A DNA stretch of 38,629 nt, from NCBI GenBank assembly GCA_965371855.1, contig CBDUZZ010000043.1, positions 1 through 38,629 on the forward strand, read 5' to 3'. The stretch is from JAADEM01 sp965371855 (GTDB taxonomy: Bacteria > Bacteroidota > Bacteroidia > Bacteroidales > Marinilabiliaceae). A program made the translations under genes and the position numbers. This document shows, in pieces, positions 16,554-26,408 of this stretch. Below the pieces are notes generated by a model that did no database searches, was not told the origin of the DNA, and saw only the letters and a list, made by a program, of their open reading frames with translations. How positions within the stretch are numbered: position 1 is the stretch's first letter; each line of letters starts with the position of its first letter.

Positions 16554-17507
16554 ATGAACCGAATTACAGAGCTGTTTAAAATTAAATATCCTGTTGTACA
16601 GGGAGGAATGGTATGGTGTAGTGGATGGCGTTTGGCATCTGCTGTTAGTAATTGTGGTGGATTGGGTTTGTTAGGAGCTGGCTCTATGCATCCTGAGGTT
16701 TTAAAGGAGCATATTGGAAAAATGAAAAAGGCTACATCTAATCCGTGGGGGGTGAATGTACCATTGTTATATCCTGAGATTGACAAATTAATGGATGTAA
16801 TTATTAATGAAGGAGTGAAAATTGTTTTCACATCTGCCGGCAATCCGGTGAAATGGACAGGTTTATTAAAAAAACATAATATTACGGTAGTTCATGTAAT
16901 AGCTAATGGCAAGTTTGCCAAAAAAAGTGAAGAGGCCGGAGTGGATGCAATTGTTGCCGAAGGATTTGAAGCCGGTGGGCATAACGGACGGGAGGAGACG
17001 ACAACAATGGCATTAATACCTTTTATCAGGTCGGTAACCAACCTGCCATTGATTGCTGCCGGAGGAATAGGTTCGGGAAGAGCCATGATGGCTGCAATGG
17101 CCCTGGGGTCAGATGGTGTTCAGTTAGGTTCGTTGTTTGCCACATCAGCTGAATCGTCGGCTCATGAGAGATTTAAAAAATGTGTGCTTAATACAGGAGA
17201 AGGTGATACTTTATTATCTTTGAAAAAGTTGGCTCCGGTAAGATTGATAAAGAATGATTTTTTTGAAAAGGTGTATGATGCTGAGAAGAGAGGAGCATCT
17301 ACTCTTGAACTGCAAAAGATGTTAGGCAGAGGACGGGCTAAAAAAGGAATTTTTGAAGGTGATATGGAAGAAGGAGAACTTGAAATTGGGCAGGTTTCGT
17401 CAATGATAAACAGTATCAGGCCTGTTTCTGAAATTATGGAAAATTTGCTTTCTGAATATCGAAAAGTAAAAGAAGAGATTGGCATAAATTCGGTTTTTAT
17501 TTTTTGA
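16554..17507 (+). CDS. NAD(P)H-dependent flavin oxidoreductase / nitronate monooxygenase-like
   Basis: 317 residues with the FMN-binding TIM-barrel signatures of the 2-nitropropane dioxygenase/FabK group: PVVQGGMVWCSGWRLASAVS, GGLGLLGAGS, the strand FTSAGNP, VDAIVAEGFEAGGHNGRE with the conserved His, and PLIAAGGIGSGRAMMAAMAL followed by GSDGVQLGSLF. Members oxidise nitronates or act as enoyl-ACP reductases (FabK). FabK is less likely because the gene is not among fatty-acid genes. It sits 45 bp before the relA/spoT gene on the same strand, so the two may be co-transcribed; no functional link is known. Confidence 0.88.
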   Translation: MNRITELFKIKYPVVQGGMVWCSGWRLASAVSNCGGLGLLGAGSMHPEVLKEHIGKMKKATSNPWGVNVPLLYPEIDKLMDVIINEGVKIVFTSAGNPVKWTGLLKKHNITVVHVIANGKFAKKSEEAGVDAIVAEGFEAGGHNGREETTTMALIPFIRSVTNLPLIAAGGIGSGRAMMAAMALGSDGVQLGSLFATSAESSAHERFKKCVLNTGEGDTLLSLKKLAPVRLIKNDFFEKVYDAEKRGASTLELQKMLGRGRAKKGIFEGDMEEGELEIGQVSSMINSIRPVSEIMENLLSEYRKVKEEIGINSVFIF

Positions 17508-17552
17508 GTAGAATGAAGAAATCATTATTTTAGGCATTAAGAAATTGCAGTA

Positions 17553-19769
17553 ATGGACGATTTTTATACTAAAAATGAGAAGGATGAGATAAAGTTGCAA
17601 TTAGACAACTTAATTGAGACATGCCTAAAGTGTCGTTCAGAAGAGAATAGAAAACTTATTGTTAAGGCATTTAAGTTGGCTGACAGAGCGCATAAAGGGA
17701 TTCGAAGAAAATCAGGTGAGCCTTATATTTTTCATCCTATTGCAGTAGCCTGTATCGCTTCTGAAGAGATAGGATTGGGCACGAAAAGTACTGTGGCAGC
17801 CCTCTTACATGACGTTGTTGAAGATACGGATTATACTGTTGAGGACATTGAGAAAATGTTTAGTCCTAAAATTGCATCTATTGTTGATGGGCTGACAAAA
17901 CTGGAAGTGTTTTTTGATAAGTCACAATCACAGCAGGCAGAAAATTTCAGAAAATTGCTCTTGTCGATGGTTGAAGATGTCAGGGTGATTTTGATAAAAC
18001 TGGCTGATCGTCTGCACAATATGCGTACACTGGATTCTATGCCGGAAAATAAACGGCTTAAAATTGCCGGTGAAACGCTTTATATATATGCTCCTCTTGC
18101 ACACAGACTGGGTTTACATGCCATAAAAACCGAGTTAGAAGATCTTAGCTTAAAATATGAACATCCGAAAATTTATGAAGATATAAGCAAAAAGGTGGTT
18201 GCCAACTCACTGAAGCAACTTAATCAGATCAATGAGTTTTCGGCTCCCATAAAAGATCGTCTTGCAATAGAAGGGTACGAATTTGAGGTCAAAGGACGAC
18301 CCAAATCAACATACTCGATTTGGAGTAAGATGCAAAAAAAGGATCTTCCTTTTGAAGAGATATATGATGTTCTGGCTATAAGGATAGTGTTTAAACCTCT
18401 GCCTAACATATCTGAAAAAGCTCAGTGTTGGTCTATATATTCTATGATTACAGACGTATACAAGCCTAAGCCTGACAGATTACGGGATTGGATATCTGTT
18501 CCTAAGGCAAATGGATATGAAGCACTGCATGCTACATTTATGAGTTCTACCGGAAATTGGGTTGAAGTTCAGATAAGAAGTTATAGAATGGATGAGATTG
18601 CAGAAAAAGGATTTGCAGCACATTGGAAGTACAAAGAGAACAGTGACAAAGAATCAGAACTGGATAATTGGCTTAAAAGTATTCGTGAGCTGTTGGAAAA
18701 TCCGGATGATGATTCATTGGAATTTCTGGATGATTTTAAACTAAATCTTTTCTCTTCTGAAATATTGGTTTTTACTCCTAAAGGGGCTGAAATTGTCCTG
18801 CCTAACGGTGCAACAATTCTTGATTTTGCATTTGAAATTCATACTGATTTGGGGTACAAATGTATTGGTGCAAAAGTTAATTACAAGCTTGTGCCATTAA
18901 GTCATAAGCTAAAAACCGGCGATCAGGTTGAAATTCTTACTTCAAAGAAACAAAAGCCTAAATGGGAATGGTTTGATTTTGTGACAACTGCCAAAGCCAA
19001 AACAAGAATAAAACAGATATTCAAAAAAGAGCGCAACAGGTTTATTCACATAGGTGAAAAATCGCTTGACAAATATCTACTGGAAAAAAAACTGACAATT
19101 AATTCCAAAATTCTTAAAAAATTACAAAGTCATTATAATGCAAATAATAAGGATGAGTTGTATTTTAAGATTGGCAAAGGCATTATTGAGCTTAGTGATG
19201 CATCAAAAATATTAAGTGATAAACCATATAACAAATGGGTTAAGTATTGGAAATTATCGTTTGGAAAAGGTAAAAATGAAGAGAAAGAGTCGTTAAAGGT
19301 TGATAAAAAGAAACCTCTTTTGTTGACAGATGATAAAGAACAACACAACTATACTATTCCAAGCTGTTGTCATCCTATACCCGGCGATGATGTTATAGCC
19401 TATCAGGATGAAAATGGCAAACTTGTTTTACACAACAGGAATTGCCCGATTGCCATTAAGCTTATGTCAAGTCATGGAGACAGGATCGTTTCAGCCGAGT
19501 GGGAGTCTCAAAAATTATTGTCATATATAGCGCGTATTAACATTACCGGTATCGATAGTCTTGGAATAGTGAGCACGTTAACTAAAGTGATTTCTGATAA
19601 TCAGGATGTAAATATGAGGTCCATACAGATTGAAAGCCATGACGGAATATTTGAAGGGTCTATATATTTATACATTCATCATACCAAAGACTTAAATAAC
19701 CTGATTCTGAAGCTAATGAAAATAAAAGGCATTCATACTGTTAACCGGCAGGAAAGAATGAGTGAATGA
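17553..19769 (+). CDS. Bifunctional (p)ppGpp synthetase/hydrolase, RelA/SpoT family
   Basis: 738 residues. The N-terminal HD hydrolase domain keeps its metal site (HPIAVACIA; HDVVEDT with His86, Asp87, Glu90, Asp91; LADRLHNMRTL). The synthetase domain has GRPKSTYSIWSKM, YDVLAIRIVF, RDWISVPKANGYEALHATF and EVQIRS. TGS (VFTPKGAEIVLPNGATILDF), zinc-finger/helical (SCCHPIPGDDVIAY, HNRNCPIA) and ACT domains follow. Both active sites look intact, so it should make and degrade (p)ppGpp, the alarmone of the stringent response, in the cytoplasm. The downstream Fur-family frame overlaps its stop by a few bases if read from 19762, but Fur more likely starts at 19849. Confidence 0.96.
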   Translation: MDDFYTKNEKDEIKLQLDNLIETCLKCRSEENRKLIVKAFKLADRAHKGIRRKSGEPYIFHPIAVACIASEEIGLGTKSTVAALLHDVVEDTDYTVEDIEKMFSPKIASIVDGLTKLEVFFDKSQSQQAENFRKLLLSMVEDVRVILIKLADRLHNMRTLDSMPENKRLKIAGETLYIYAPLAHRLGLHAIKTELEDLSLKYEHPKIYEDISKKVVANSLKQLNQINEFSAPIKDRLAIEGYEFEVKGRPKSTYSIWSKMQKKDLPFEEIYDVLAIRIVFKPLPNISEKAQCWSIYSMITDVYKPKPDRLRDWISVPKANGYEALHATFMSSTGNWVEVQIRSYRMDEIAEKGFAAHWKYKENSDKESELDNWLKSIRELLENPDDDSLEFLDDFKLNLFSSEILVFTPKGAEIVLPNGATILDFAFEIHTDLGYKCIGAKVNYKLVPLSHKLKTGDQVEILTSKKQKPKWEWFDFVTTAKAKTRIKQIFKKERNRFIHIGEKSLDKYLLEKKLTINSKILKKLQSHYNANNKDELYFKIGKGIIELSDASKILSDKPYNKWVKYWKLSFGKGKNEEKESLKVDKKKPLLLTDDKEQHNYTIPSCCHPIPGDDVIAYQDENGKLVLHNRNCPIAIKLMSSHGDRIVSAEWESQKLLSYIARINITGIDSLGIVSTLTKVISDNQDVNMRSIQIESHDGIFEGSIYLYIHHTKDLNNLILKLMKIKGIHTVNRQERMSE

Positions 19770-19848
19770 TTTATACCTAATTCTGAAAAGCTATTTTAGA
19801 TTAAATAAAAATTACTTACATTTGGTTTTATTTTTAATAAGATTAGAT

Positions 19849-20307
19849 ATGGATAAGGCCAGGGCAAAAGAGACAGTAAAGCAGATTTTTACCGATTATT
19901 TGAAAAAAAATGGGCACCGAAAAACCCCTGAGAGATATGCAATACTGGATGAGATTTATACCCGTGATGGCCATTTCGATATTGAGTCTCTCTATATTTT
20001 CATGAAAAATAAGAATTACCGGGTTAGCCGGGCTACCCTGTATAATACTATGGATCTGTTGCTCGATTGCAAACTGGTTATTAAGCATCAGTTTGGGAGA
20101 AATATTGCGCAATTTGAGAAAGCTTTCGAATCAAAACAGCACGACCATCTTATCTGTACAAACTGTGGAAAAGTAACAGAATTTTGTGACCCCGGAATTC
20201 AGTCTGTTTTGAATAATACAGGCAAATTTCATCAGTTTAAGGTTTCACACCATTCGTTGTATATCTTCGGCATCTGCAAAGAGTGTCAGGAAAAAACAAT
20301 AGATTAG
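19849..20307 (+). CDS. Fur-family metal-dependent transcriptional regulator
   Basis: 152 residues from the ATG at 19849. The frame is open back to 19762, but the upstream part (LILKSYFRLNKNYLHLVLFL) is unlike the family and overlaps the previous gene, so I prefer the internal start. The winged helix includes GHRKTPERYAILDEIY and YRVSRATLYNTMDLL. Metal ligands are seen in HDHLICTNCGKVTEF (Cys103, Cys106) and GICKECQ (Cys143, Cys146), the structural zinc pair. It probably senses iron, peroxide or zinc; the subtype (Fur, PerR, Zur) is not resolved by eye. It lies 79 bp after relA/spoT on the same strand. Confidence 0.9.
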   Translation: MDKARAKETVKQIFTDYLKKNGHRKTPERYAILDEIYTRDGHFDIESLYIFMKNKNYRVSRATLYNTMDLLLDCKLVIKHQFGRNIAQFEKAFESKQHDHLICTNCGKVTEFCDPGIQSVLNNTGKFHQFKVSHHSLYIFGICKECQEKTID

Positions 20308-20418
20308 TGACCAGGGTTTTTTGCGAGAATCAACAAACTCAGACGGGTTTAATTTTCCATTGTTTGACTCATTCTGAATAGGACTTAAAGAAAAATAGCT
20401 ATCTGTACTATGCCGTAA

Positions 20419-21408
20419 TTAGAACATCCCTTTATTGAACAGTCCTTTTTGTCGGCTCTCTTTTTGGCCGAAATACCATGTAATATCTATGAAAGGTAAA
20501 ATGGTAACATTTGATTTTGAGGGGATGTTGTATTGCCCGGCCGAAAAGACGAATCCAACAGATACAGAAAAGTTTTGTGTAATAAATGTCTGCATTTCAG
20601 TCCTGTTTTCAAACGACCAATTCCCGGTAAAATTCCCGAAGAAGAAATTGAATGATGTGCCGAGGTAGAGGTAGTCATAAGCTTTCCAGTCTCCTCTGGC
20701 TTTCACATATCCTGTAACACCTTGTCCTGTTAGAGCCGGACTTCGGTTTGTGAGAAAATGATGGTTTATTTCTGTCAAGGTACTCTCTCCAAAAGGAATT
20801 CCGAAGTCAATTCCACCACTTAATGTTAATACTATTGTCGGTTGCCTCTGAATGCAATTTACATCGTAATAAATTGCATAACTGAAAAATATCTCATTTC
20901 GCACTGACAATATAAATGGAATTATTGCAAGAGAGTCAACAAAGTCATAGTAACCATTCTTTTGTGCCCAGTGAAAACCCGGAGTACCACAATAAAGGCC
21001 GTGCCGTGTGGATATGATTATGCGGTCATTATACCATCTTTTTTTTAGCATCAAGTTAGGAACCCAAAAATCATAACCTAATACAGTTGATAATTCCAGT
21101 CCTTGTTTTATTCCGTAACGTGATGGTGTTGTTAAGCTGATATTTCCGGCGTTTTTATAAACTGTATTGGCCGATTCGCTATTCCAAAAAATATCATCTC
21201 TCTCCGCGCTTTGCCTTGAACCCATGGGTTGTATTGGATTGAATGTGTTTACATCACTGTTTTTTTTGTAGGCCTCTTTTTGTTTTTTCTTTATTTGCCG
21301 TTTAGATGTTCCTTTATTAAGCTTAGGTTTCTTGTTCGTCTGGGCATATATGCCGGCAGGAACAAATAAAAAGAACATCAGTATATAATAGATACGGCTT
21401 AGTCGCAT
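20419..21408 (-). CDS. Exported beta-rich envelope protein, unknown function
   Basis: 329 residues with a signal peptide (RIYYILMFFLFVPAGIYAQ, cleavage after the Ala of YAQ). Next comes a very basic, Lys/Gln-rich stretch (GTSKRQIKKKQKEAYKKN, ~33-50). From ~80 on the protein has alternating aromatic/hydrophobic strands (YGIKQGLELSTVLGYDFWVP, IIISTRHGLYCGTPGF, YLYLGTSFNFFFGNFTGNWS, QNFSVSVGFVFSAG), ending in FIDITWYFGQ. This is the look of an outer-membrane beta-barrel of ~12 strands, though the C-terminus lacks a terminal aromatic signature beyond KGMF. No family recognised. Stand-alone gene between fur and pgi. Confidence 0.75.
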   Translation of the reverse strand: MRLSRIYYILMFFLFVPAGIYAQTNKKPKLNKGTSKRQIKKKQKEAYKKNSDVNTFNPIQPMGSRQSAERDDIFWNSESANTVYKNAGNISLTTPSRYGIKQGLELSTVLGYDFWVPNLMLKKRWYNDRIIISTRHGLYCGTPGFHWAQKNGYYDFVDSLAIIPFILSVRNEIFFSYAIYYDVNCIQRQPTIVLTLSGGIDFGIPFGESTLTEINHHFLTNRSPALTGQGVTGYVKARGDWKAYDYLYLGTSFNFFFGNFTGNWSFENRTEMQTFITQNFSVSVGFVFSAGQYNIPSKSNVTILPFIDITWYFGQKESRQKGLFNKGMF

Positions 21409-21631
21409 AGTAGACAGGTATATGAAATTATCTACTATTATAACAAATAGAAGTATGAATTATTGTAATGGAGTGAAAGAATTTAGTTCAATAACAATTT
21501 AGTAGATTCAGCTAAAGGTAAAATCGTCTGCTAACTTCATAACCCTGCATCATCAGGTAAAAATAAACTATCGATGTCTTGTGAAAGCCTTTGGAACTTA
21601 GTTTCATTCCTTTACAGATACTAAATAATAA

Positions 21632-22975
21632 TTAAAGCCTTGCCTTAATTGCTTTTGTCTCCTCTTCAAATCCCGGTTTCCCTAACAGGGCAAACATATT
21701 CTTTTTGTATGCCTCTACTCCGGGTTGGTCAAATGGATTAATATCAAGAGTGTAGCCACTGATACCACAGGCTTTCTCGAAAAAGTACAACAGCTCTCCC
21801 AGATAGTACTCATCTAATTTCGGAATCTCCAGCTTAATATTTGGCACACCACCATCAACATGAGCTACCAAAGTACCCAATGCCGCCATCTTATTGACCT
21901 CATCTATACGTTTCCCGGCAATATAATTCAGGCTGTCGAGGTTTGCAGCATCTTCAGGAACCGCTACGTTTTTGTTCGGAGTGGCAACCGAAACTACAGT
22001 TTCAAAAATATTGCGAACTCCTTCCTGTATCCATTGACCCATTGAATGCAGATCCGTTGTAAAATCAACACTGGCAGGGAATATTCCTTTATTCTCTTTT
22101 CCTTCACTCTCACCATAAAGCTGCTTCCACCACTCTGCCAGATAGTGAAGTTTGGGTTGATAGTTAACCAATATCTCTATTGCTTTTCCATCATTGTACA
22201 GAGCATTCCGGGTAGCTGCATAGATCGTAGCAGGATTTTCATCGAAAGATACTCCAGGTTTAGTTTGATTCTCCATAAACCGGGCTCCTTCAACAAACTT
22301 CTGAATATCGAATCCGGCAATAGCAATAGGAAGCAGTCCTACGGGAGTAAGAACTGAATATCGTCCGCCAATATTATCTGCAATAACAAATGTTTTATAC
22401 CCTTCCTGATTAGCTAATATACGTAATGCTCCTTTTTTCTCGTCAGTGATTGCAACTATCCGGTCTTTAAGCTCATCAGTTGAATATTTTTCTTCCATTA
22501 ATTGTTTCAGCAACCGGAAGGCAATAGCCGGTTCTGTAGTAGTTCCGGATTTGGATATCACCACAACAGCAAATGATTTATCTTTTAAAAGCTCCAACAG
22601 TTCATGGCTGTAGTCTTCACCAATATTTTGTCCGGCATACAAAACAACCGGATTTTTGCGGTTTGTTTGCAGATGATCAAAACTGCCAGACAGAGCATCG
22701 ATTACTGCTTTTGCACCAAGGTAACTGCCTCCGATACCAATCACCACCACATAATCTGCAAGGGAACGAATCTTCTTTGCAGTATCTTCAATGTCAGCAA
22801 TGTGCTCTTTGGTTATTGATGACGGTAAGTCCAGCCACCCTAAAAAGTCCGATCCTTTTCCTGATTTGTTATGTAGTTCTTCATTACTTTTAAGCACTTT
22901 ATCCTCATAGCTTCGGATTGTCTCTTCAGAAACAAAACCGGTTACTTTTGAAATGTCTATTTTGAAATGTTCCAT
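21632..22975 (-). CDS. pgi: Glucose-6-phosphate isomerase
   Basis: 447 residues, the length of the shorter bacterial Pgi. It interconverts glucose 6-phosphate and fructose 6-phosphate. The sugar-phosphate SIS domains show VVVIGIGGSYLGAKAVIDAL, VVVISKSGTTTEPAIAFRLL, NIGGRYSVLTPVGLLPIAIA, the PGI signature KENKGIFPASVDFTTDLHSM followed by GQW, and the C-terminal DQPGVEAYKKNMFALLGKPG with the active-site Lys. It precedes gpsA by ~280 bp in the minus-strand order lysS-gpsA-pgi; the long gap filled with micro-repeats argues against a single operon. Confidence 0.96.
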   Translation of the reverse strand: MEHFKIDISKVTGFVSEETIRSYEDKVLKSNEELHNKSGKGSDFLGWLDLPSSITKEHIADIEDTAKKIRSLADYVVVIGIGGSYLGAKAVIDALSGSFDHLQTNRKNPVVLYAGQNIGEDYSHELLELLKDKSFAVVVISKSGTTTEPAIAFRLLKQLMEEKYSTDELKDRIVAITDEKKGALRILANQEGYKTFVIADNIGGRYSVLTPVGLLPIAIAGFDIQKFVEGARFMENQTKPGVSFDENPATIYAATRNALYNDGKAIEILVNYQPKLHYLAEWWKQLYGESEGKENKGIFPASVDFTTDLHSMGQWIQEGVRNIFETVVSVATPNKNVAVPEDAANLDSLNYIAGKRIDEVNKMAALGTLVAHVDGGVPNIKLEIPKLDEYYLGELLYFFEKACGISGYTLDINPFDQPGVEAYKKNMFALLGKPGFEEETKAIKARL

Positions 22976-23200
22976 AATTTATTAAGTTTATCAAGTTAAA
23001 AGTTGAAAGTCAGGACACCTCATCATCGCTCTGCATCATCAAATCAACTCATCATCTGTTTATAATTTGTTTTCTTGAACCATATAAGAATTATAAGGTC
23101 ATATTAGAAATAGTTTATACTCTCTTATATGCCTGCCCGTCTTTATTTATCCAGCCATTGTGGTCACCTGTCTCGGCTTAGATGAGAGGCGGATATGCTA

Positions 23201-23250
23201 ATACCTTAAACCTTAAACCTTACTCCTTATACCTTTTACCTTTTACCTAA
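23201..23250. repeat. CCTTAAACCTTA low-complexity intergenic repeat
   Basis: A degenerate tandem run of ACCTTAAA/ACCTTTT words just downstream of the gpsA stop (minus strand). Nearby, 23018-23060 has CATCATC/CAACTCATCATC words. No coding potential. Confidence 0.55.
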
Positions 23251-23252
23251 CA

Positions 23253-24248
23253 TTATCTCAGGTATTCCGTTAACAACCTGATTTCAATGGCAGGGGAAAT
23301 TTTTTCGTATATGATGTTATAAACAGCGTCAGTTATCGGCATATTAACTTTGTACTGTTGGTTTATCTCTTTTATACTTTTAACAGCATAATATCCCTCA
23401 GCTATCATAAGCATCTCCATTTGGGCATATTTAACCGAATAGCCCTTCCCCAGCATAACTCCAAAATTGCGATTACGCGAGAATTGTGAGTAGGCTGTAA
23501 CAAGCAAATCACCCAGATAAGCCGAACTCTTTATATCCCTGGAAATTGGGTGTACAGTATCAACAAAACGTTTTATTTCCTGAATGGCATTAGACATAAG
23601 AACAGCCTGGAAGTTGTCGCCATAACGAAGTCCGTGACAAATACCGGATGCAATTGCCATGATATTTTTCAAAACAGCTGAATATTCAGTTCCATAAATG
23701 TCATCAGAGATGGAAGTTTTAATATATGAACATGCCAGTAAAGTGGAAAATGATCTGGCTTTAACTACATCCTGGCTGGATATAGTCAAGTAGGATAATC
23801 TTTCAAGGGCAACCTCTTCAGCATGACAAGGACCTGAAATAACACCTAATGAGCTGGAAGGGATGTCATAAAACTTACTAAGGTAACTTCCGATAATCAT
23901 ATTCTCATCCGGTACAAGACCTTTAATGGCAGATACAATAAACTTGTCTTTTAAAGGAGCTAGTAAGGGTTTTAATAAATCTTTTAAAAAGGCTGAAGGA
24001 ATAGCAATAACCAATATGTCTGATTTCTCAACTATTTCGTTTATGTCAGATGAGAGATAAATGTTATCCATGTTAAACTCAACACCGGTAAGGTAATTGG
24101 GATTGTGTTTAAACTGCCTGAATTTATCAATATACTCCTTGTTCCTGAAATGCCAATTGATTGATGAAACGTTATTTAAAATCAACTTGGCTAAAGCAGT
24201 AGCCCAACTACCACTCCCAATAATTCCAACTTTTGGAGATTCATCCAT
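23253..24248 (-). CDS. gpsA: Glycerol-3-phosphate dehydrogenase [NAD(P)+]
   Basis: 331 residues. The Rossmann motif is GIIGSGSWATALAKL at the N-terminus, followed by the dinucleotide/substrate motifs VIAIPSAFLKD and KFIVSAIKGLVPDEN, the SGPCHAEEVA signature, and the catalytic domain ALKNIMAIASGICHGLRYGD with conserved Lys. It reduces dihydroxyacetone phosphate to sn-glycerol 3-phosphate, the backbone of phospholipids, in the cytoplasm. It lies 80 bp after lysS on the same strand, and the pair lysS-gpsA-pgi is a familiar Bacteroidales order. Confidence 0.95.
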   Translation of the reverse strand: MDESPKVGIIGSGSWATALAKLILNNVSSINWHFRNKEYIDKFRQFKHNPNYLTGVEFNMDNIYLSSDINEIVEKSDILVIAIPSAFLKDLLKPLLAPLKDKFIVSAIKGLVPDENMIIGSYLSKFYDIPSSSLGVISGPCHAEEVALERLSYLTISSQDVVKARSFSTLLACSYIKTSISDDIYGTEYSAVLKNIMAIASGICHGLRYGDNFQAVLMSNAIQEIKRFVDTVHPISRDIKSSAYLGDLLVTAYSQFSRNRNFGVMLGKGYSVKYAQMEMLMIAEGYYAVKSIKEINQQYKVNMPITDAVYNIIYEKISPAIEIRLLTEYLR

Positions 24249-24328
24249 AATTTATTCTTTAAAATAAATAAAGATATTAAGAAAATTAAACATACAAGGC
24301 TAATTGTATCATATTTTTGCTACTGTTT

Positions 24329-26050
24329 TTATAATGTCCACTCTGTAACATCCTCTTTAGAGGGGTTTTTAAAACCCATTTTAAACTTTTTGTTTAACCC
24401 ACAAATATCCTGATGAACTTTATTGGGGTTCGCTGTCTTTAACTCCTTAACTGTAAGTAACCCTGCCTTTTGAATAAGGGCCACCCACTCTTCGGGAATA
24501 CCCAATTCCATAAAGCTTTCTTTGCTGTCTTTCTCCGGTTTTTTCTCCGGTTTCATTTGTGGGAAGAACAGAACATCCTGAATAGAAGGAGAGTTTGTCA
24601 TCATCATTGTTAACCTGTCAATGCCAATACCCATACCGGAAGTAGGAGGCATGCCATATTCAAGAGCACGAATAAAATCGTAGTCGATATACATCGCTTC
24701 ATCATCACCTTTCTCCTGAAGTTTCAATTGCTCTTCAAAACGCTCACGTTGGTCAATCGGATCATTCAGCTCTGAGTAGGCATTAGCCAGTTCCTGTCCG
24801 TTAACATACAGTTCAAAGCGCTCAGTTAGTTCCGGATTTGACCTGTGTTTCTTACATAAAGGAGACATCTCGACAGGATAATCGATAATAAATGTGGGCT
24901 CTATGTAGTGATGTTCACACTTCTCCCCAAATATCTCATCTATTAACTTCCCTTTACCCATCGACTTATCGTGCTCTATGTCCAGTTCATCGCATACTTC
25001 TCTAAGCTGATCTTCATTCATATCTGCGATATCAATGCCCGTATAATCTTTAATGGCATCTACCATAGTGACCTTCTTGTAAGGTCTTTTAAAGTCAATA
25101 ACCTTATCCCCAACCTGAATCTCTGTTTTTCCATGTAGTGCAATCGCAACTTTCTCAACCATCTCAGCCGTAAAATCCATCATCCAGTTATAGTCCTTGT
25201 ATGCCACATAAATCTCTAAGGCTGTGAACTCAGGATTGTGTGTTCGATCCATGCCCTCATTCCGGAAATTCCTCGAAAATTCATATACGCCTTCGTAGCC
25301 TCCTACAATCAACCGTTTAAGGTATAATTCATTGGCAATACGCAAATACAGCGGAATATCAAGTGCATTGTGATGTGTAACAAACGGGCTGGCAGCAGCT
25401 CCACCGGGTATTGGTTGCAAAACAGGAGTATCCACTTCCAGGTATCCAAAACCGTTAAAAAAATCTCTGATGGTTTGCATCAGAATCGTTCTTTTCCTGA
25501 ATGTTTCACGCACTTCGGGGTTTACAACAAGGTCTACATAACGCTGGCGGTAACGCATCTCAGGATCAGAAAATGCATCGTAAACTTTTCCATCTTTCTC
25601 TTTAACAATAGGCAGAGGCCTAAGAGATTTACTTAAGACAGTAAGTTCTTTAACGTGAATGGAAGTTTCTCCCACCTGTGTGTTAAAAACATAGCCTTTT
25701 ACCCCAATGAAATCGCCAATATCAAGAAGTTTCTTGAAAACAGTATTGTATAATGACTTGTCTTCATCAGGGCAAATCTCATCCCTGTTAAGATATATCT
25801 GAATTCTTCCTTCTGAGTCTTGAATTTCAGCAAAAGATGCTTTCCCCATAATTCTCCGACTCATAATTCTTCCGGCAAGAACCACCTCCTGAAGATTTTC
25901 TTTCTCCGGCTCAAATTGTTCTTTAATATCAGTTGAAAAATGAGTTGTCTTATACTCTTCGGCAGGATAAGGGTTAATTCCTAATTTTCTTAGCTCCTGC
26001 AAACTGTTCCTTCTGATTATCTCCTGTTCGCTTAACTCTATATTACTCAT
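24329..26050 (-). CDS. lysS: Lysyl-tRNA synthetase, class II
   Basis: 573 residues. The OB-fold anticodon-binding domain (VVLAGRIMSRRIMGKASFAE) is followed by the class II catalytic core: motif 2 FRNEGMDRTHNPEFTALE and motif 3 PPTSGMGIGIDRLTMMM. Also present are GGAAASPFVTHHNAL and the end of the core DVLFFPQMKPEKKP. The last ~65 residues (IPEEWVALIQKAGLLTVKEL, NKVHQDICGLNKKFKMG) are an extension beyond the usual ~500 residues that is characteristic of Bacteroidota LysRS and has a helix-hairpin look. It attaches lysine to tRNA-Lys. Confidence 0.97.
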   Translation of the reverse strand: MSNIELSEQEIIRRNSLQELRKLGINPYPAEEYKTTHFSTDIKEQFEPEKENLQEVVLAGRIMSRRIMGKASFAEIQDSEGRIQIYLNRDEICPDEDKSLYNTVFKKLLDIGDFIGVKGYVFNTQVGETSIHVKELTVLSKSLRPLPIVKEKDGKVYDAFSDPEMRYRQRYVDLVVNPEVRETFRKRTILMQTIRDFFNGFGYLEVDTPVLQPIPGGAAASPFVTHHNALDIPLYLRIANELYLKRLIVGGYEGVYEFSRNFRNEGMDRTHNPEFTALEIYVAYKDYNWMMDFTAEMVEKVAIALHGKTEIQVGDKVIDFKRPYKKVTMVDAIKDYTGIDIADMNEDQLREVCDELDIEHDKSMGKGKLIDEIFGEKCEHHYIEPTFIIDYPVEMSPLCKKHRSNPELTERFELYVNGQELANAYSELNDPIDQRERFEEQLKLQEKGDDEAMYIDYDFIRALEYGMPPTSGMGIGIDRLTMMMTNSPSIQDVLFFPQMKPEKKPEKDSKESFMELGIPEEWVALIQKAGLLTVKELKTANPNKVHQDICGLNKKFKMGFKNPSKEDVTEWTL

Positions 26051-26408
26051 TCAAAAAATCTTATTTTTACTGTTCGGTCTTGAAAATTGTTGCAAAGATA
26101 ATAAAAACAACAAAAAGAAATACATACATTTCAAGTCTCTACTGTCAAGGTAAGAACGTAGCTATTACTTCCCACCCTGTCAGTATCTCAAAATAATATT
26201 TAGCTGTTTGAAAATGAGTGAATGCTTCAATGAGGATATACGATAATGCTTTAACAACAATCAGACTTCGATCGTTAAGGTTGTAGTCAATTGTCGTGGG
26301 TTTACGAATCATTCAATACCCACCACTCACCGCTATAAAATCGCTATTGTAGAGACCAATTATTTTGACTAATATTGCCTGAATTTTTCTTAACAATAGT
26401 AGAAAGAG
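26051..26408. other. Intergenic region between divergent lysS and lipA
   Basis: 358 bp without a convincing reading frame, RNA gene or strong hairpin. It must hold promoters for both genes, but I cannot point to a confident -33/-7 pair. Confidence 0.5.

Noticed and set aside
19762..19848. N-terminal extension of the Fur-family gene
   Set aside because: It overlaps the relA/spoT stop, and its translation is hydrophobic and unlike any Fur; the ATG at 19849 starts the conserved domain.
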